Part shown: piece after piece, positions 1-6,805 of the stretch
How positions within the stretch are numbered: the first letter of the stretch is position 1
Layout of the letters: every line of letters starts with the position of its first letter
Assembly: GCA_002369525.1 (NCBI GenBank)
Contig: DFFN01000071.1
Location: 1-13,919, forward strand
DNA length: 13,919 nucleotides
Source of the DNA: Lachnoclostridium sp. UBA3775
GTDB taxonomy: Bacteria > Bacillota > Clostridia > Lachnospirales > Lachnospiraceae
Direction: 5' to 3'
The notes under the pieces: generated by a model
Seen by the model: the letters and a program-made list of their open reading frames with translations, nothing else
Databases searched by the model: none
Told to the model about the DNA's origin: nothing
Translations under genes and position numbers: made by a program

Positions 1-2
1 TT

Positions 3-392
3 GATTTTTACCATGATGACTGGCGCGAACACCCTTATTTTAAGGAAAATTCAGCCACAAAGGAGATGGACAGGGTCAGCGCAGAATTCGACAGATTCAT
101 TAAAACACAGGGATATGAGCATGTCGGCACGCGCTTTAAATGCGAGACCGATGAGCAAAAGACCATTGCCGTCTTTTCTCACGGCGGGTCGGGAGCCTGT
201 GTGCTTTCAAGCCTGCTTGCCCTTCCCTTCCCCTATGTGAACACGGTGCTGCCTTATGAATTTACTTCTGTGACAGTGCTGGAATTTCCTGTCAGGAAGG
301 GCGAATTTGTGCACCCGAGAATCGAGCTTTTCAACGACGTGGCACATACAAGGCAGATATCAAACGGCCTTAAATTCCAGGAAAAAGCATAA
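3..392 (+). CDS. Histidine phosphatase family protein, 3' part
   Basis: Partial gene: the frame is open from the left edge and stops with TAA at 390-392, giving the last 129 residues. An ATG at 66 lies inside the frame, but the codons before it read as normal protein (DFYHDDWREHPYF...), so the real start is upstream of the window. The motif FSHGG, followed by a small-residue helix, matches the second conserved histidine region of the phosphoglycerate mutase/histidine phosphatase superfamily. In that family this His helps form the phosphate pocket; the catalytic RHG motif would lie in the missing N-terminal part. Such enzymes remove phosphate from small metabolites or proteins, but the substrate cannot be told from this fragment. 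No clear hairpin terminator follows, only a T-run near 423-430. Confidence 0.75.
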   Translation, partial: DFYHDDWREHPYFKENSATKEMDRVSAEFDRFIKTQGYEHVGTRFKCETDEQKTIAVFSHGGSGACVLSSLLALPFPYVNTVLPYEFTSVTVLEFPVRKGEFVHPRIELFNDVAHTRQISNGLKFQEKA

Positions 393-419
393 AAATCATA
401 TATTGCATGAAAATAAAAA

Positions 420-448
420 TTGTTTTTTTTACCAAAATATAGTATACT
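420..448 (+). promoter_or_regulatory. Candidate sigma-A promoter for the Bax inhibitor-1 gene
   Basis: TTGTTT at 420-425 and TATACT at 443-448 are separated by 17 bases in an AT-rich stretch. The -10 box matches 5 of 6 consensus bases, the -35 box only 3 of 6. The predicted transcript would start near 455 and carry a leader of about 45-50 nt to the ATG at 503. This is a reading by eye. Confidence 0.45.
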
Positions 449-502
449 GTAATGTAGCGTGAATTTTGGATTTATGATGCACGGCATCGGAAAGGAAGAA
501 AT

Positions 503-1210
503 ATGAGCAGTTATTTTGATAGCGGCAAACAGGAACGCATGATGGCGTATAATCCGCCGGATTCCATTATTGAAGACAGAACCTATAATCTTGTAATGGG
601 CGGAGTTGTGCTTTACGGACTTTTTGTGAATCTTTTCATGTGTCTGTATTGTACCGAAATAGCGGTTAACTTTATTGTAAGCACCGGATTTATGTTCTAT
701 GTCATTTATATGGGACTTTGCATAGCCGGAATTTTCATATCGAGAAGGTCCGACAGCCCGCTTGTCAGCTTCTTGGGCTATAATCTGGTTGTTGTTCCGC
801 TGGGAGTTATTGTTTCGGCTTCCGTTTGGATCTACGGCGGTGCCGGATCGCCCGTTGTGACCCAGGCAGTCCTTTATACCGGCATCATCACAGCATGTAT
901 GATAGCACTTTCGGTTGCATTCCCCGACTTTTTCTCAAGACTCGGCGGAATCCTCTGCGCTATACTCCTCGGAATCGTCATCAGCGAGCTTATCTGCATG
1001 ATCATCGGTATCGAGCAGATGATCACGGCATGGCTTGGCGCGGGAATATTCAGCCTTTACATCGGCTACGATTTCTGGAGGTCGCAGGAATATCCGAAAA
1101 CTGTTGACAATGCGGTTGATTCGGCTGTGGATATCTATATTGACATCGTGGGACTTTTCCTCAGAATACTTCAGATACTCGGAAATTCAAGATCTTCATC
1201 AAGGAGATAA
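503..1210 (+). CDS. Bax inhibitor-1/YccA family membrane protein
   Basis: A 235-residue integral membrane protein with about seven hydrophobic segments between residues ~28 and ~190 and a polar N-terminus. The C-terminal part, with a YDFWRSQ helix, an acidic stretch and then YIDIVGLFLRILQILG, is the hallmark ending of the Bax inhibitor-1 family (TMBIM/YccA/YbhL), where the last helix carries conserved Asp residues. The length is usual for bacterial members. Bacterial relatives such as BsYetJ are pH-sensitive calcium leak channels; the role here is inferred from family only. The start ATG at 503 has GGAAAGGAAG about 5-12 bases upstream (489-498) as ribosome site. The gene stands alone between its own promoter and the terminator at 1255-1280. 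Confidence 0.85.
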   Translation: MSSYFDSGKQERMMAYNPPDSIIEDRTYNLVMGGVVLYGLFVNLFMCLYCTEIAVNFIVSTGFMFYVIYMGLCIAGIFISRRSDSPLVSFLGYNLVVVPLGVIVSASVWIYGGAGSPVVTQAVLYTGIITACMIALSVAFPDFFSRLGGILCAILLGIVISELICMIIGIEQMITAWLGAGIFSLYIGYDFWRSQEYPKTVDNAVDSAVDIYIDIVGLFLRILQILGNSRSSSRR

Positions 1211-1254
1211 GCAGAGATTTTTCTTGTATCTTGAACTGATATGTGATAAAATAG

Positions 1255-1280
1255 GCACGGGACTTTGTTCCCGTGCTTTT
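1255..1280 (+). terminator. Intrinsic terminator after the Bax inhibitor-1 gene
   Basis: A perfect 8-bp stem, GCACGGGA (1255-1262) with TCCCGTGC (1269-1276), closes a 6-nt loop and is followed directly by TTTTATTAT. It begins 44 bases after the stop codon of the membrane protein and lies before purO, so it separates the two transcription units. Confidence 0.9.
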
Positions 1281-1294
1281 ATTATAAGTATAAG
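1265..1294 (+). promoter_or_regulatory. Possible promoter for purO overlapping the terminator
   Basis: TTGTTC (1265-1270), inside the terminator loop and stem, and TATAAG (1289-1294) are 18 bases apart. A start point near 1301 would give a very short leader before the ribosome site AGGGTGG at 1311-1317. The match is modest. If the true promoter is further upstream instead, the hairpin would act as an attenuator in the purO leader. Confidence 0.25.
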
Positions 1295-1324
1295 TTTATC
1301 AAAAAAGTAAAGGGTGGTAATCAG

Positions 1325-2032
1325 ATGATCAGCATTCGTGAAGAATTGTCCGGTAATGTTTATCCCGGAAGAGGAATAATAATCGGAAAATCCGCAGACG
1401 GCAGATATGCCGTAACTGCCTATTTTATCATGGGAAGAAGCACAAATTCGAGAAACCGCGTGTTTGTCGGGGACGGTGAGGGCATCAGGACCCAGGCCTT
1501 TGATCCTGCAAAATTAGAGGATCCCAGCCTCATAATCTATGCGCCGGTAAGAGTGCTCGGCAGCTCAACCATCGTTACAAACGGCGATCAGACCGATACC
1601 GTTTACAATCTCATGAAGGAAGGCAAAACCTTCGAGGAGTCTTTAAGAACACGCGAGTTTGAGCCCGATGCTCCCAATTTTACCCCGAGAATCAGCGGAA
1701 TAATGAATGTTGCGGACGGAAATTATGATTTCGTGCTTTCGATTCTTAAAAGCGACGACGGCGATCCTTCGGCATGCAACCGTTTCACCTATGCCTATGA
1801 AAACCCGAAGGCGGGTGTCGGCCGTTTCATCCACACCTATATGACAGACGGAAATCCTTTGCCGAGCTACGCGGGCGAACCTACGGCAGTGGAGCTTAAG
1901 GGAAGCATCGATGAGTTTACCGATGAAGTATGGAGCTCTCTTAACGAGGATAACAAGGTGTCGCTTTTCGTAAGATATATCGATATCGAGACCGGAAAGT
2001 ATGAGACCAGGATCATCAACAAAAATAAATAA
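1325..2032 (+). CDS. purO: IMP cyclohydrolase, PurO type
   Basis: A 235-residue soluble protein that resembles the archaeal-type IMP cyclohydrolase PurO. That enzyme closes the ring of FAICAR to give IMP, the last step of de novo purine synthesis. Supporting features are the N-terminal NVYPGRGIIIGKSADGRYAVTAYFIMGRS segment and the internal RNRVF and PRISG motifs, typical of the IMP_cyclohyd fold and unlike the MGS-like cyclohydrolase domain of PurH. The reading frame extends upstream to an ATG at 1265, but that lies inside the terminator; the ATG at 1325 follows AGGGTGG (1311-1317) at proper spacing and starts MISIREELSGN. The next gene, 26 bases downstream, supplies the preceding step of the pathway, which strongly supports the call. 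Confidence 0.85.
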   Translation: MISIREELSGNVYPGRGIIIGKSADGRYAVTAYFIMGRSTNSRNRVFVGDGEGIRTQAFDPAKLEDPSLIIYAPVRVLGSSTIVTNGDQTDTVYNLMKEGKTFEESLRTREFEPDAPNFTPRISGIMNVADGNYDFVLSILKSDDGDPSACNRFTYAYENPKAGVGRFIHTYMTDGNPLPSYAGEPTAVELKGSIDEFTDEVWSSLNEDNKVSLFVRYIDIETGKYETRIINKNK

Positions 2033-2058
2033 GCAGTTAGTGTCAAAAAGGAGATACC

Positions 2059-3234
2059 ATGAAAGAACTTGAACTTAAGTACGGCTGTAACCCCAACCAG
2101 AAGCCGTCAAAAATATACATGAAGGACGGCGAGCTCCCGATCGAAGTACTGAACGGAAAGCCGGGCTACATTAATTTTCTTGATGCCTTTAACGGCTGGC
2201 AGCTTGTAAAGGAGCTTAAGGAGGCGACAGGGCTTCCCGCAGCAACAAGCTTTAAGCATGTATCCCCCGCCGGTGCGGCAGTCGGTCTTCCTTTAAGCGA
2301 TGTGCTTAAGAAGATTTACTGGGTAGACGATCTCGGTGAGCTTTCACCTCTCGCATGTGCATATGCAAGAGCAAGGGGTGCGGACAGAATGTCCAGCTTC
2401 GGTGATTTCATCGCTCTTTCCGATGTCTGCGATGTTTCGACCGCAAACATGATAAAGCGTGAGGTTTCCGACGGTGTGATCGCTCCCGGCTATGAGCCCG
2501 AGGCTCTTGAAATATTGAAGAGCAAGAAAAAGGGCAATTACAATGTTATAAAGATCGATCCTTCCTACAAGCCCGATCCTATCGAGCACAAGGAGGTTTT
2601 CGGTGTCACCTTCGAGCAGGGAAGAAACGAGCTTGTGATCAACGACAAGCTGTTTGCAAATATTCCCACGGTAAATAAGGAAATACCCGAGTCAGCCAGG
2701 ATCGACCTTATCATTTCGCTTATCACCCTTAAATATACCCAGAGCAATTCGGTGTGCTATGCAAAGGGCGGACAGGCAATCGGTATCGGCGCCGGCCAGC
2801 AGTCGAGAATCCACTGCACAAGGCTTGCGGGTTCGAAGGCGGATAACTGGTGGCTCCGCCAGTCACCCCAGGTGCTCGGACTTCAGTTCCTTGACAGCAT
2901 CGGACGTGCCGACAGAGACAATGCGATAGATCTTTACATCGGTGAGGACTATATGGATGTGCTTGCCGAAGGAAAATGGCAGAATATATTCAAGGTAAAG
3001 CCTGAGCAGTTTACGGCTGAGGCAAAGAGGGAGTGGCTTGACAAGAACACCGATGTTGCTCTTGGTTCCGATGCCTTCTTCCCTTTCAGCGACAATATTG
3101 AAAGAGGATACAGAAGCGGCGCGCGCTATATCGCACAGCCCGGCGGTTCAATAAGGGATGACCTTGTGATAAAAGCCTGCGACGATCACGGCATCGTTAT
3201 GGCCTTCACCGGAATCCGCCTCTTCCACCACTGA
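2059..3234 (+). CDS. purH: Stand-alone AICAR transformylase (PurH formyltransferase domain only)
   Basis: A 391-residue protein that matches the AICAR formyltransferase half of PurH/ATIC. It transfers a formyl group from 10-formyl-tetrahydrofolate to AICAR, making FAICAR. It starts straight away with KYGCNPNQKPS, the entry of the transformylase domain. It contains the catalytic Lys-His pair (K66-H67 in TSFKHVSPAG) and the substrate/dimer region SNSVCYAKGGQAIGIGAGQQSR. The C-terminal part has SDAFFPFSDNIE and the closing AQPGGSIRDD motif. The roughly 200-residue MGS-like cyclohydrolase domain that normally precedes it in bacterial PurH is absent, and PurO encoded 26 bases upstream fills that role. 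The ribosome site AAAAAGGAGA lies just before the ATG. The two genes are almost certainly co-transcribed. Confidence 0.93.
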   Translation: MKELELKYGCNPNQKPSKIYMKDGELPIEVLNGKPGYINFLDAFNGWQLVKELKEATGLPAATSFKHVSPAGAAVGLPLSDVLKKIYWVDDLGELSPLACAYARARGADRMSSFGDFIALSDVCDVSTANMIKREVSDGVIAPGYEPEALEILKSKKKGNYNVIKIDPSYKPDPIEHKEVFGVTFEQGRNELVINDKLFANIPTVNKEIPESARIDLIISLITLKYTQSNSVCYAKGGQAIGIGAGQQSRIHCTRLAGSKADNWWLRQSPQVLGLQFLDSIGRADRDNAIDLYIGEDYMDVLAEGKWQNIFKVKPEQFTAEAKREWLDKNTDVALGSDAFFPFSDNIERGYRSGARYIAQPGGSIRDDLVIKACDDHGIVMAFTGIRLFHH

Positions 3235-3245
3235 CGCGAAAACTA

Positions 3246-3369
3246 CGAGGGCGTATGGATGAGATACAGTATCCTGCGTAAGCTTGCTTACTGGCAGGAT
3301 ACTGTATCTCAGACATGCGGACGACAGTCCGCGCACTCGGAAATCTTTGATTTCCGAGTGACGCCCTCG
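3246..3369. other. Four-way-junction structured intergenic element
   Basis: Four nested perfect inverted repeats fill most of the gap between purH and the next gene. The outer stem pairs 3246-3254 (CGAGGGCGT) with 3361-3369. Hairpin A pairs 3260-3277 with 3294-3311 (18 bp); above a 2-nt bulge (3292-3293) it continues with 3278-3282/3287-3291 and a CTTG tetraloop. Hairpin B pairs 3317-3322 with 3327-3332 around GACA. Hairpin C pairs 3334-3345 with 3349-3360 (12 bp, TTT loop) and abuts the outer stem with no gap. The layout is that of a four-way junction. All pairs are Watson-Crick except one possible G-U at the base of B, so RNA and DNA (cruciform) folding cannot be told apart. It could be a structured RNA, a dispersed repeat/MITE-like element, or a complex 3' end of the pur transcript. 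Confidence 0.8.
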
Positions 3370-3409
3370 GATGTATATTTTTTAAAATCTCAATCTTTTA
3401 GAGGTAAAC

Positions 3410-5896
3410 ATGGCCAGAATTTGTAAAAATTGCGGTGAGCGATTATTCCCCACCGATACCTTCTGCGGCTTCTGCGGTGCAACCGTAACCGAGATCATAA
3501 AGGGTACTGATGAAAATCTATATGTTCCCAAGCCGCTTGTCGGAGAAGGTGCAATTTCGCAATCTGAAAGAAAACAGCTTGAAAAGGCCAGAAGGGTACT
3601 GGCAAGCAATCCCGATGTGGAAGCGGTGAAAAAGCTTTCGGCGGAGGAAACAATTCCCGAGCCGGAACTTAAGGAAAAGCTTCCCGAGCCAGATAAAGAG
3701 GAGACAGAGCCTAAACCGGATGGGGCAGTTACGCTGCAGGAAACTGAGAAACCGGTTTCCGTGCAGGAAACAGTTCCCGTACAGGAAACTGAGAAACCGG
3801 TTCCCGCACAGGAGACTGAGGAGACGGTTACCGAGCCGGAAACGACAGCTCCCGAGCCGGAGCTTGAGGAAACTGTTCCCGAGTCAAATAAAGAGGAGAA
3901 GGCTCCGGAGCCCGATGATATAATCCCCGTGCAGGAGGCTGAAGAAGCAGCTCCCGAACCTGAGGAGACAGCTTCCGAACCCGAGGAAGCCGATTCCGTA
4001 ATAACATTGCCTAAGCAGCTGAGCCCCGAGGCACCGAAGGACGATGAAACTCTTCTTGCGGTAAAGAAAGAAGAGGTTTCGTTCAAAGAAGAGGAAAATG
4101 TCGTACCCGGGAAAGCATATAATCCCGACAGGGAGACAAAAAAGAGGATAAGAGATCTGGTGCTTTTAAGCGCAGGCGTTATAGTCCTCCTGATCCTTCT
4201 TTTCATACTCATCAAGGATGATGTGAAAAACCTTGACGGCAACGACGCATATCATAGCACCAACAAAAACACCGCTTCGGTTTCAACGACACCTGCGGCT
4301 GTCAATAAAGCGAGCGAGTCTTCAAAATCATCTGCCGCAGAGGAATATGTTCCGACTGACAGGGGCGGTTCATGGGACGGAAGCACGGCAAGGAAATTCG
4401 CCGGCGGAAACGGCTCCGATGCTTCGCCTTATCTGATAACCTGCGGCAGCGAGCTTGCATTCTTATCGGAAGAAGTAAACAGGGGCGTTGATTTCAAGGG
4501 CGTGACCTTCAGGCTTGATAACGATATCGATCTTGCAGGAAACGACTGGACACCCATCGGATATTTCTGCAGGAAGAACGACAGCGAAACCGTGGTATAT
4601 TCCTTTAAGGGAAATTTTGACGGCAACGGACACTCAATTAAAAATCTTTTCATAACCTCACAGGCTGAGGCGATAAAGCTTCCTTCCTATTCGGAAAATG
4701 TGACCATCGGTCTTTTCGGTGCGGTAAGCAATGCTAAGATCTACAATCTCAGCATTGAAAACTGCAGCATAACACCCGGAAGAAAGTTCACGGGCGAGGT
4801 CAGAGCCGGAGCGATTGCCGGTGATGTTGTAAGCTCCGAGATCAGCAAATGCAGCGTCAAGGGCAAGCTTAAGGTTACAGCAAGAAGCAGAAATGCAGCC
4901 GGACTTGTTGCCGGAGTCGTAAGCGAATCAAAGCTTTCGGAATGCAGCGTTTCGGGAAGCGTTGAACTTGTCAATGAATCGGGCGTAAACGATGCGTCCC
5001 TTCTTGCCGGTTATGTGCTCAATACAAAGGTCGTGGGCGGCACCATAGACGGAAGCATAAGCTCAAAAACTGCCGGAAATTCCTATTCGGGCGGTGTTGC
5101 CGGCTACAGCAGCGGCATGGAAGTGAGCGGCATGACGGTAAAGGCCGAGCTCATATCCGAAGGAAATGCTGCCGAAGTTTATTCGATGAGCGGCGGAATT
5201 TCCGGAGCTTTTTATAAAGGAAACGATAAGAACAATAAGATCGAATCGGTGCTTACCGCAACCGCTTCGGGTCATATATATGCCGGCGGATCCTTCGGTC
5301 TGGTCTCGGGTTCAAAAACCGAACAGAGCGAAACCGTTACCGAGCTTAATGCCGAATCGGCAGACGGAATCAAGCCTCTTTGCATCGGCGGCCTGGCCGG
5401 CTATGCAACCGATTCCGGCTTCAACGGAACCAAGGTATCCGGAAGCGTAAAGGTCAGCGGACAGAATGAAATCAGGACCGGCGGACTTTTCGGCGAAGAA
5501 AAGAAGAACAGCATCAGCGGCTTTACCGTCGAAACTGCGGTAAATGCAAGCGCGAGCCGTGCAAAGACAGCCCAGGTAATTGCTGGCGGAATCACCGGCA
5601 AGAGCTTTGAATCCGAATACTCCAGCTCGAACGCAAGCGGCAAGATTGAGATAAGCTCTGCATTCAATGCATTGCTCGGCGGTGCTTTCGGCTATATCGA
5701 GAAGATAAAATGCAGCAATATAAAGGCAGGCGGCGAGCTCTTCAACAAAGGAAAGGTCGGAGTCAGCACAGGCGGTTTTGCGGCATATGCGGTCGGAACA
5801 AATACCATAAACGACTGTACAGGTTCGGCAAACAGAAAGAATGAAAGTACAAAAGGTCACAACGAAGAACTTATTGCCATCAAGAAAGAGGGCTGA
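3410..5896 (+). CDS. Zinc-ribbon, single-pass envelope protein with GLUG-like beta-helix repeats
   Basis: An 828-residue modular protein. Residues 1-26 form a zinc ribbon with two CxxC pairs (C5, C8, C19, C22). Residues ~75-205 are a Pro/Glu-rich low-complexity stretch built from QETEKPV and EPEE-like units. Residues ~250-268 are one membrane helix flanked by basic residues on the inside. A Ser/Thr/Asn linker follows; then, from about 340 to the end, come some twelve repeats of the form GGLAGY...G.VSG.., like GLUG motifs that build right-handed beta-helices in surface proteins. Predicted topology: zinc ribbon and PE-rich region in the cytoplasm, beta-helix outside. The ATG at 3410 follows GAGG (3401-3404). 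No catalytic motif is visible; an adhesive, ligand-binding or signalling role is only a guess. The next gene overlaps its 3' end. Confidence 0.8.
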   Translation: MARICKNCGERLFPTDTFCGFCGATVTEIIKGTDENLYVPKPLVGEGAISQSERKQLEKARRVLASNPDVEAVKKLSAEETIPEPELKEKLPEPDKEETEPKPDGAVTLQETEKPVSVQETVPVQETEKPVPAQETEETVTEPETTAPEPELEETVPESNKEEKAPEPDDIIPVQEAEEAAPEPEETASEPEEADSVITLPKQLSPEAPKDDETLLAVKKEEVSFKEEENVVPGKAYNPDRETKKRIRDLVLLSAGVIVLLILLFILIKDDVKNLDGNDAYHSTNKNTASVSTTPAAVNKASESSKSSAAEEYVPTDRGGSWDGSTARKFAGGNGSDASPYLITCGSELAFLSEEVNRGVDFKGVTFRLDNDIDLAGNDWTPIGYFCRKNDSETVVYSFKGNFDGNGHSIKNLFITSQAEAIKLPSYSENVTIGLFGAVSNAKIYNLSIENCSITPGRKFTGEVRAGAIAGDVVSSEISKCSVKGKLKVTARSRNAAGLVAGVVSESKLSECSVSGSVELVNESGVNDASLLAGYVLNTKVVGGTIDGSISSKTAGNSYSGGVAGYSSGMEVSGMTVKAELISEGNAAEVYSMSGGISGAFYKGNDKNNKIESVLTATASGHIYAGGSFGLVSGSKTEQSETVTELNAESADGIKPLCIGGLAGYATDSGFNGTKVSGSVKVSGQNEIRTGGLFGEEKKNSISGFTVETAVNASASRAKTAQVIAGGITGKSFESEYSSSNASGKIEISSAFNALLGGAFGYIEKIKCSNIKAGGELFNKGKVGVSTGGFAAYAVGTNTINDCTGSANRKNESTKGHNEELIAIKKEG
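3737..3826 (+). repeat. 45-bp imperfect tandem repeat in the Pro/Glu-rich region
   Basis: The block CAGGAAACTGAGAAACCGGT starts at 3737 and again at 3782, a period of 45 bases or 15 codons, inside the envelope protein gene. The two copies encode variants of QETEKPV-(S/P)-(V/A)-QET. Such in-frame repeats can change stalk length by slippage between strains. Confidence 0.7.
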
Positions 5897-6794
5897 GAAA
5901 AGGAGAAAACGCAGGATCGCCCTTGTGGCGATCCTGTTTTTTATTTCGATGCTCGCCTGCATTTTCTTCTATGTAAAATACCGCATAAGCAAAAGGCGGG
6001 AACCGATTCCGGTTTCGGAAAATGCCGCAGCCGCTCATGATCTTTTTATCGCGGCGCTTGATGTCGGGCAGGGGAGCTGCACGGTGATAGGCGCAGACGG
6101 CGAATATATGATGGTTGACGGCGGAACGAGGGAATCAACAAAAGCAATAAAAGACTTTCTTGACAAAAACGGCATAAAAAGCTTTAAATATATCGTAGCG
6201 ACGCACCCTCATGCAGACCATATCGGCTCGTTGTCCGAAATAATAAGCAGCTATGAGGTGGGATGCCTGATAAATAACGGCATTAAACTTGATACCGCAG
6301 GCTGCAGCAAAATGTTTTCGGTGGCCGAAAAGAGAGGTACACAGGAAACGGTTCCGAAAACCGGCGACAAATTTACGCTCGGCGGCGCGGTCTTTGTGAT
6401 AATTTCGGACGGACTAAAAGGCAGCGAGGATTTAAACGATACATCGCTGGCAGTAAGGCTTGAATACGACGGCAAAAGCATAGTTATCACCGGAGATGCG
6501 GGAAAAGAGGCCGAGGAAAAGATACTTAAAGGGCCTTACGGAAAAAAGATAAAAAGCGACCTGCTTGTGGCGGGCCATCACGGAAGCAGCGATGCTTCAA
6601 CAAAGGCCTTTGTGCACTCGGTGGCTCCGAGAGAGGTGATCATAAGCTGCGGCAAAGACAATGATTACGGTCATCCCCATAGAGAGGTGCTGGAGCTTTT
6701 TGAAAAGGAAAAAATCCCGGTACGGCGTACCGATACGGAGGGAAATATAATATATTTTGCCGACAAAGGCGGCGGACTTTTAAGGGCGGAATAA
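5841..6794 (+). CDS. Membrane-anchored ComEC-like metallo-beta-lactamase fold hydrolase
   Basis: A 317-residue protein. A very basic N-terminus (residues 14-25) leads into one hydrophobic helix (about 26-45), then a metallo-beta-lactamase domain (about 68-310). Metal ligands are visible: THPHADHIG (H122, H124, D126, H127), D219 in VITGDAG, and H246-H247 in AGHHGSS, with GHPH at 277-280. The order LDVGQGSC, DGG, HPHADH, GDA, HHGS is that of the C-terminal domain of the DNA-uptake protein ComEC, but the ComEC channel region is missing. Stand-alone relatives are often annotated ComEC/Rec2-like; substrates are mostly unknown. The catalytic domain should sit outside the membrane. The ATG at 5841 overlaps the previous gene by 56 bases and has only a weak ribosome site (AGAAAGA, directly adjacent), so the start is uncertain; an in-frame ATG at 5949 lacks any ribosome site and would cut the membrane helix. 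Confidence 0.85.
   Translation: MKVQKVTTKNLLPSRKRAEKRRKRRIALVAILFFISMLACIFFYVKYRISKRREPIPVSENAAAAHDLFIAALDVGQGSCTVIGADGEYMMVDGGTRESTKAIKDFLDKNGIKSFKYIVATHPHADHIGSLSEIISSYEVGCLINNGIKLDTAGCSKMFSVAEKRGTQETVPKTGDKFTLGGAVFVIISDGLKGSEDLNDTSLAVRLEYDGKSIVITGDAGKEAEEKILKGPYGKKIKSDLLVAGHHGSSDASTKAFVHSVAPREVIISCGKDNDYGHPHREVLELFEKEKIPVRRTDTEGNIIYFADKGGGLLRAE
5912..5942 (+). terminator. Intrinsic terminator inside the metallo-beta-lactamase coding region
   Basis: A perfect 10-bp stem pairs CAGGATCGCC (5912-5921) with GGCGATCCTG (5927-5936) around the loop CTTGT. TTTTTTATTT follows directly from 5937. It starts 15 bases after the stop codon of the 828-residue gene, the usual place for that gene's terminator, yet it also encodes residues RIALVAILFFI in the membrane helix of the overlapping downstream frame. 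Ribosomes translating from the ATG at 5841 could prevent it from forming. Confidence 0.8.
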
Positions 6795-6805
6795 GGAGGA
6801 AAAAA

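Noticed and set aside
1265..1324. Upstream ATG at 1265 as start of purO
   Set aside because: It would place the N-terminus inside an intrinsic terminator and add a Lys/Tyr-rich tail absent from the family; the ATG at 1325 has a good ribosome site.
3232..3364. Target-site duplication TGACGC flanking the structured element
   Set aside because: The 6-base repeat at 3232-3237 and 3359-3364 does not lie at the two borders of the element (the right copy is inside the outer stem), so it is more likely chance than insertion scar.
3246..3369. tRNA or tRNA-like gene in the four-way-junction element
   Set aside because: The cloverleaf-like layout suggested a tRNA, but the stem lengths (9, 18+5, 6, 12) are wrong, there is no T-loop consensus, no anticodon arm of 5+7+5 and no CCA context.
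3737..3990. CRISPR-like or minisatellite array
   Set aside because: Repeats are imperfect, in frame, and encode a continuous Pro/Glu-rich stalk; there are no unique spacers of constant length.
3382..4242. Minus-strand 286-codon open frame rich in Ser and Gly
   Set aside because: It is the mirror of the Pro/Glu-rich coding region on the plus strand; the protein is pure low complexity, with no ribosome site or neighbour logic. The plus-strand frame has real domains.
5312..5962. Minus-strand 216-codon open frame opposite the GLUG repeats
   Set aside because: It arises from codon bias of the repeat-rich plus-strand gene; no recognisable motif, and it would run through the terminator hairpin.
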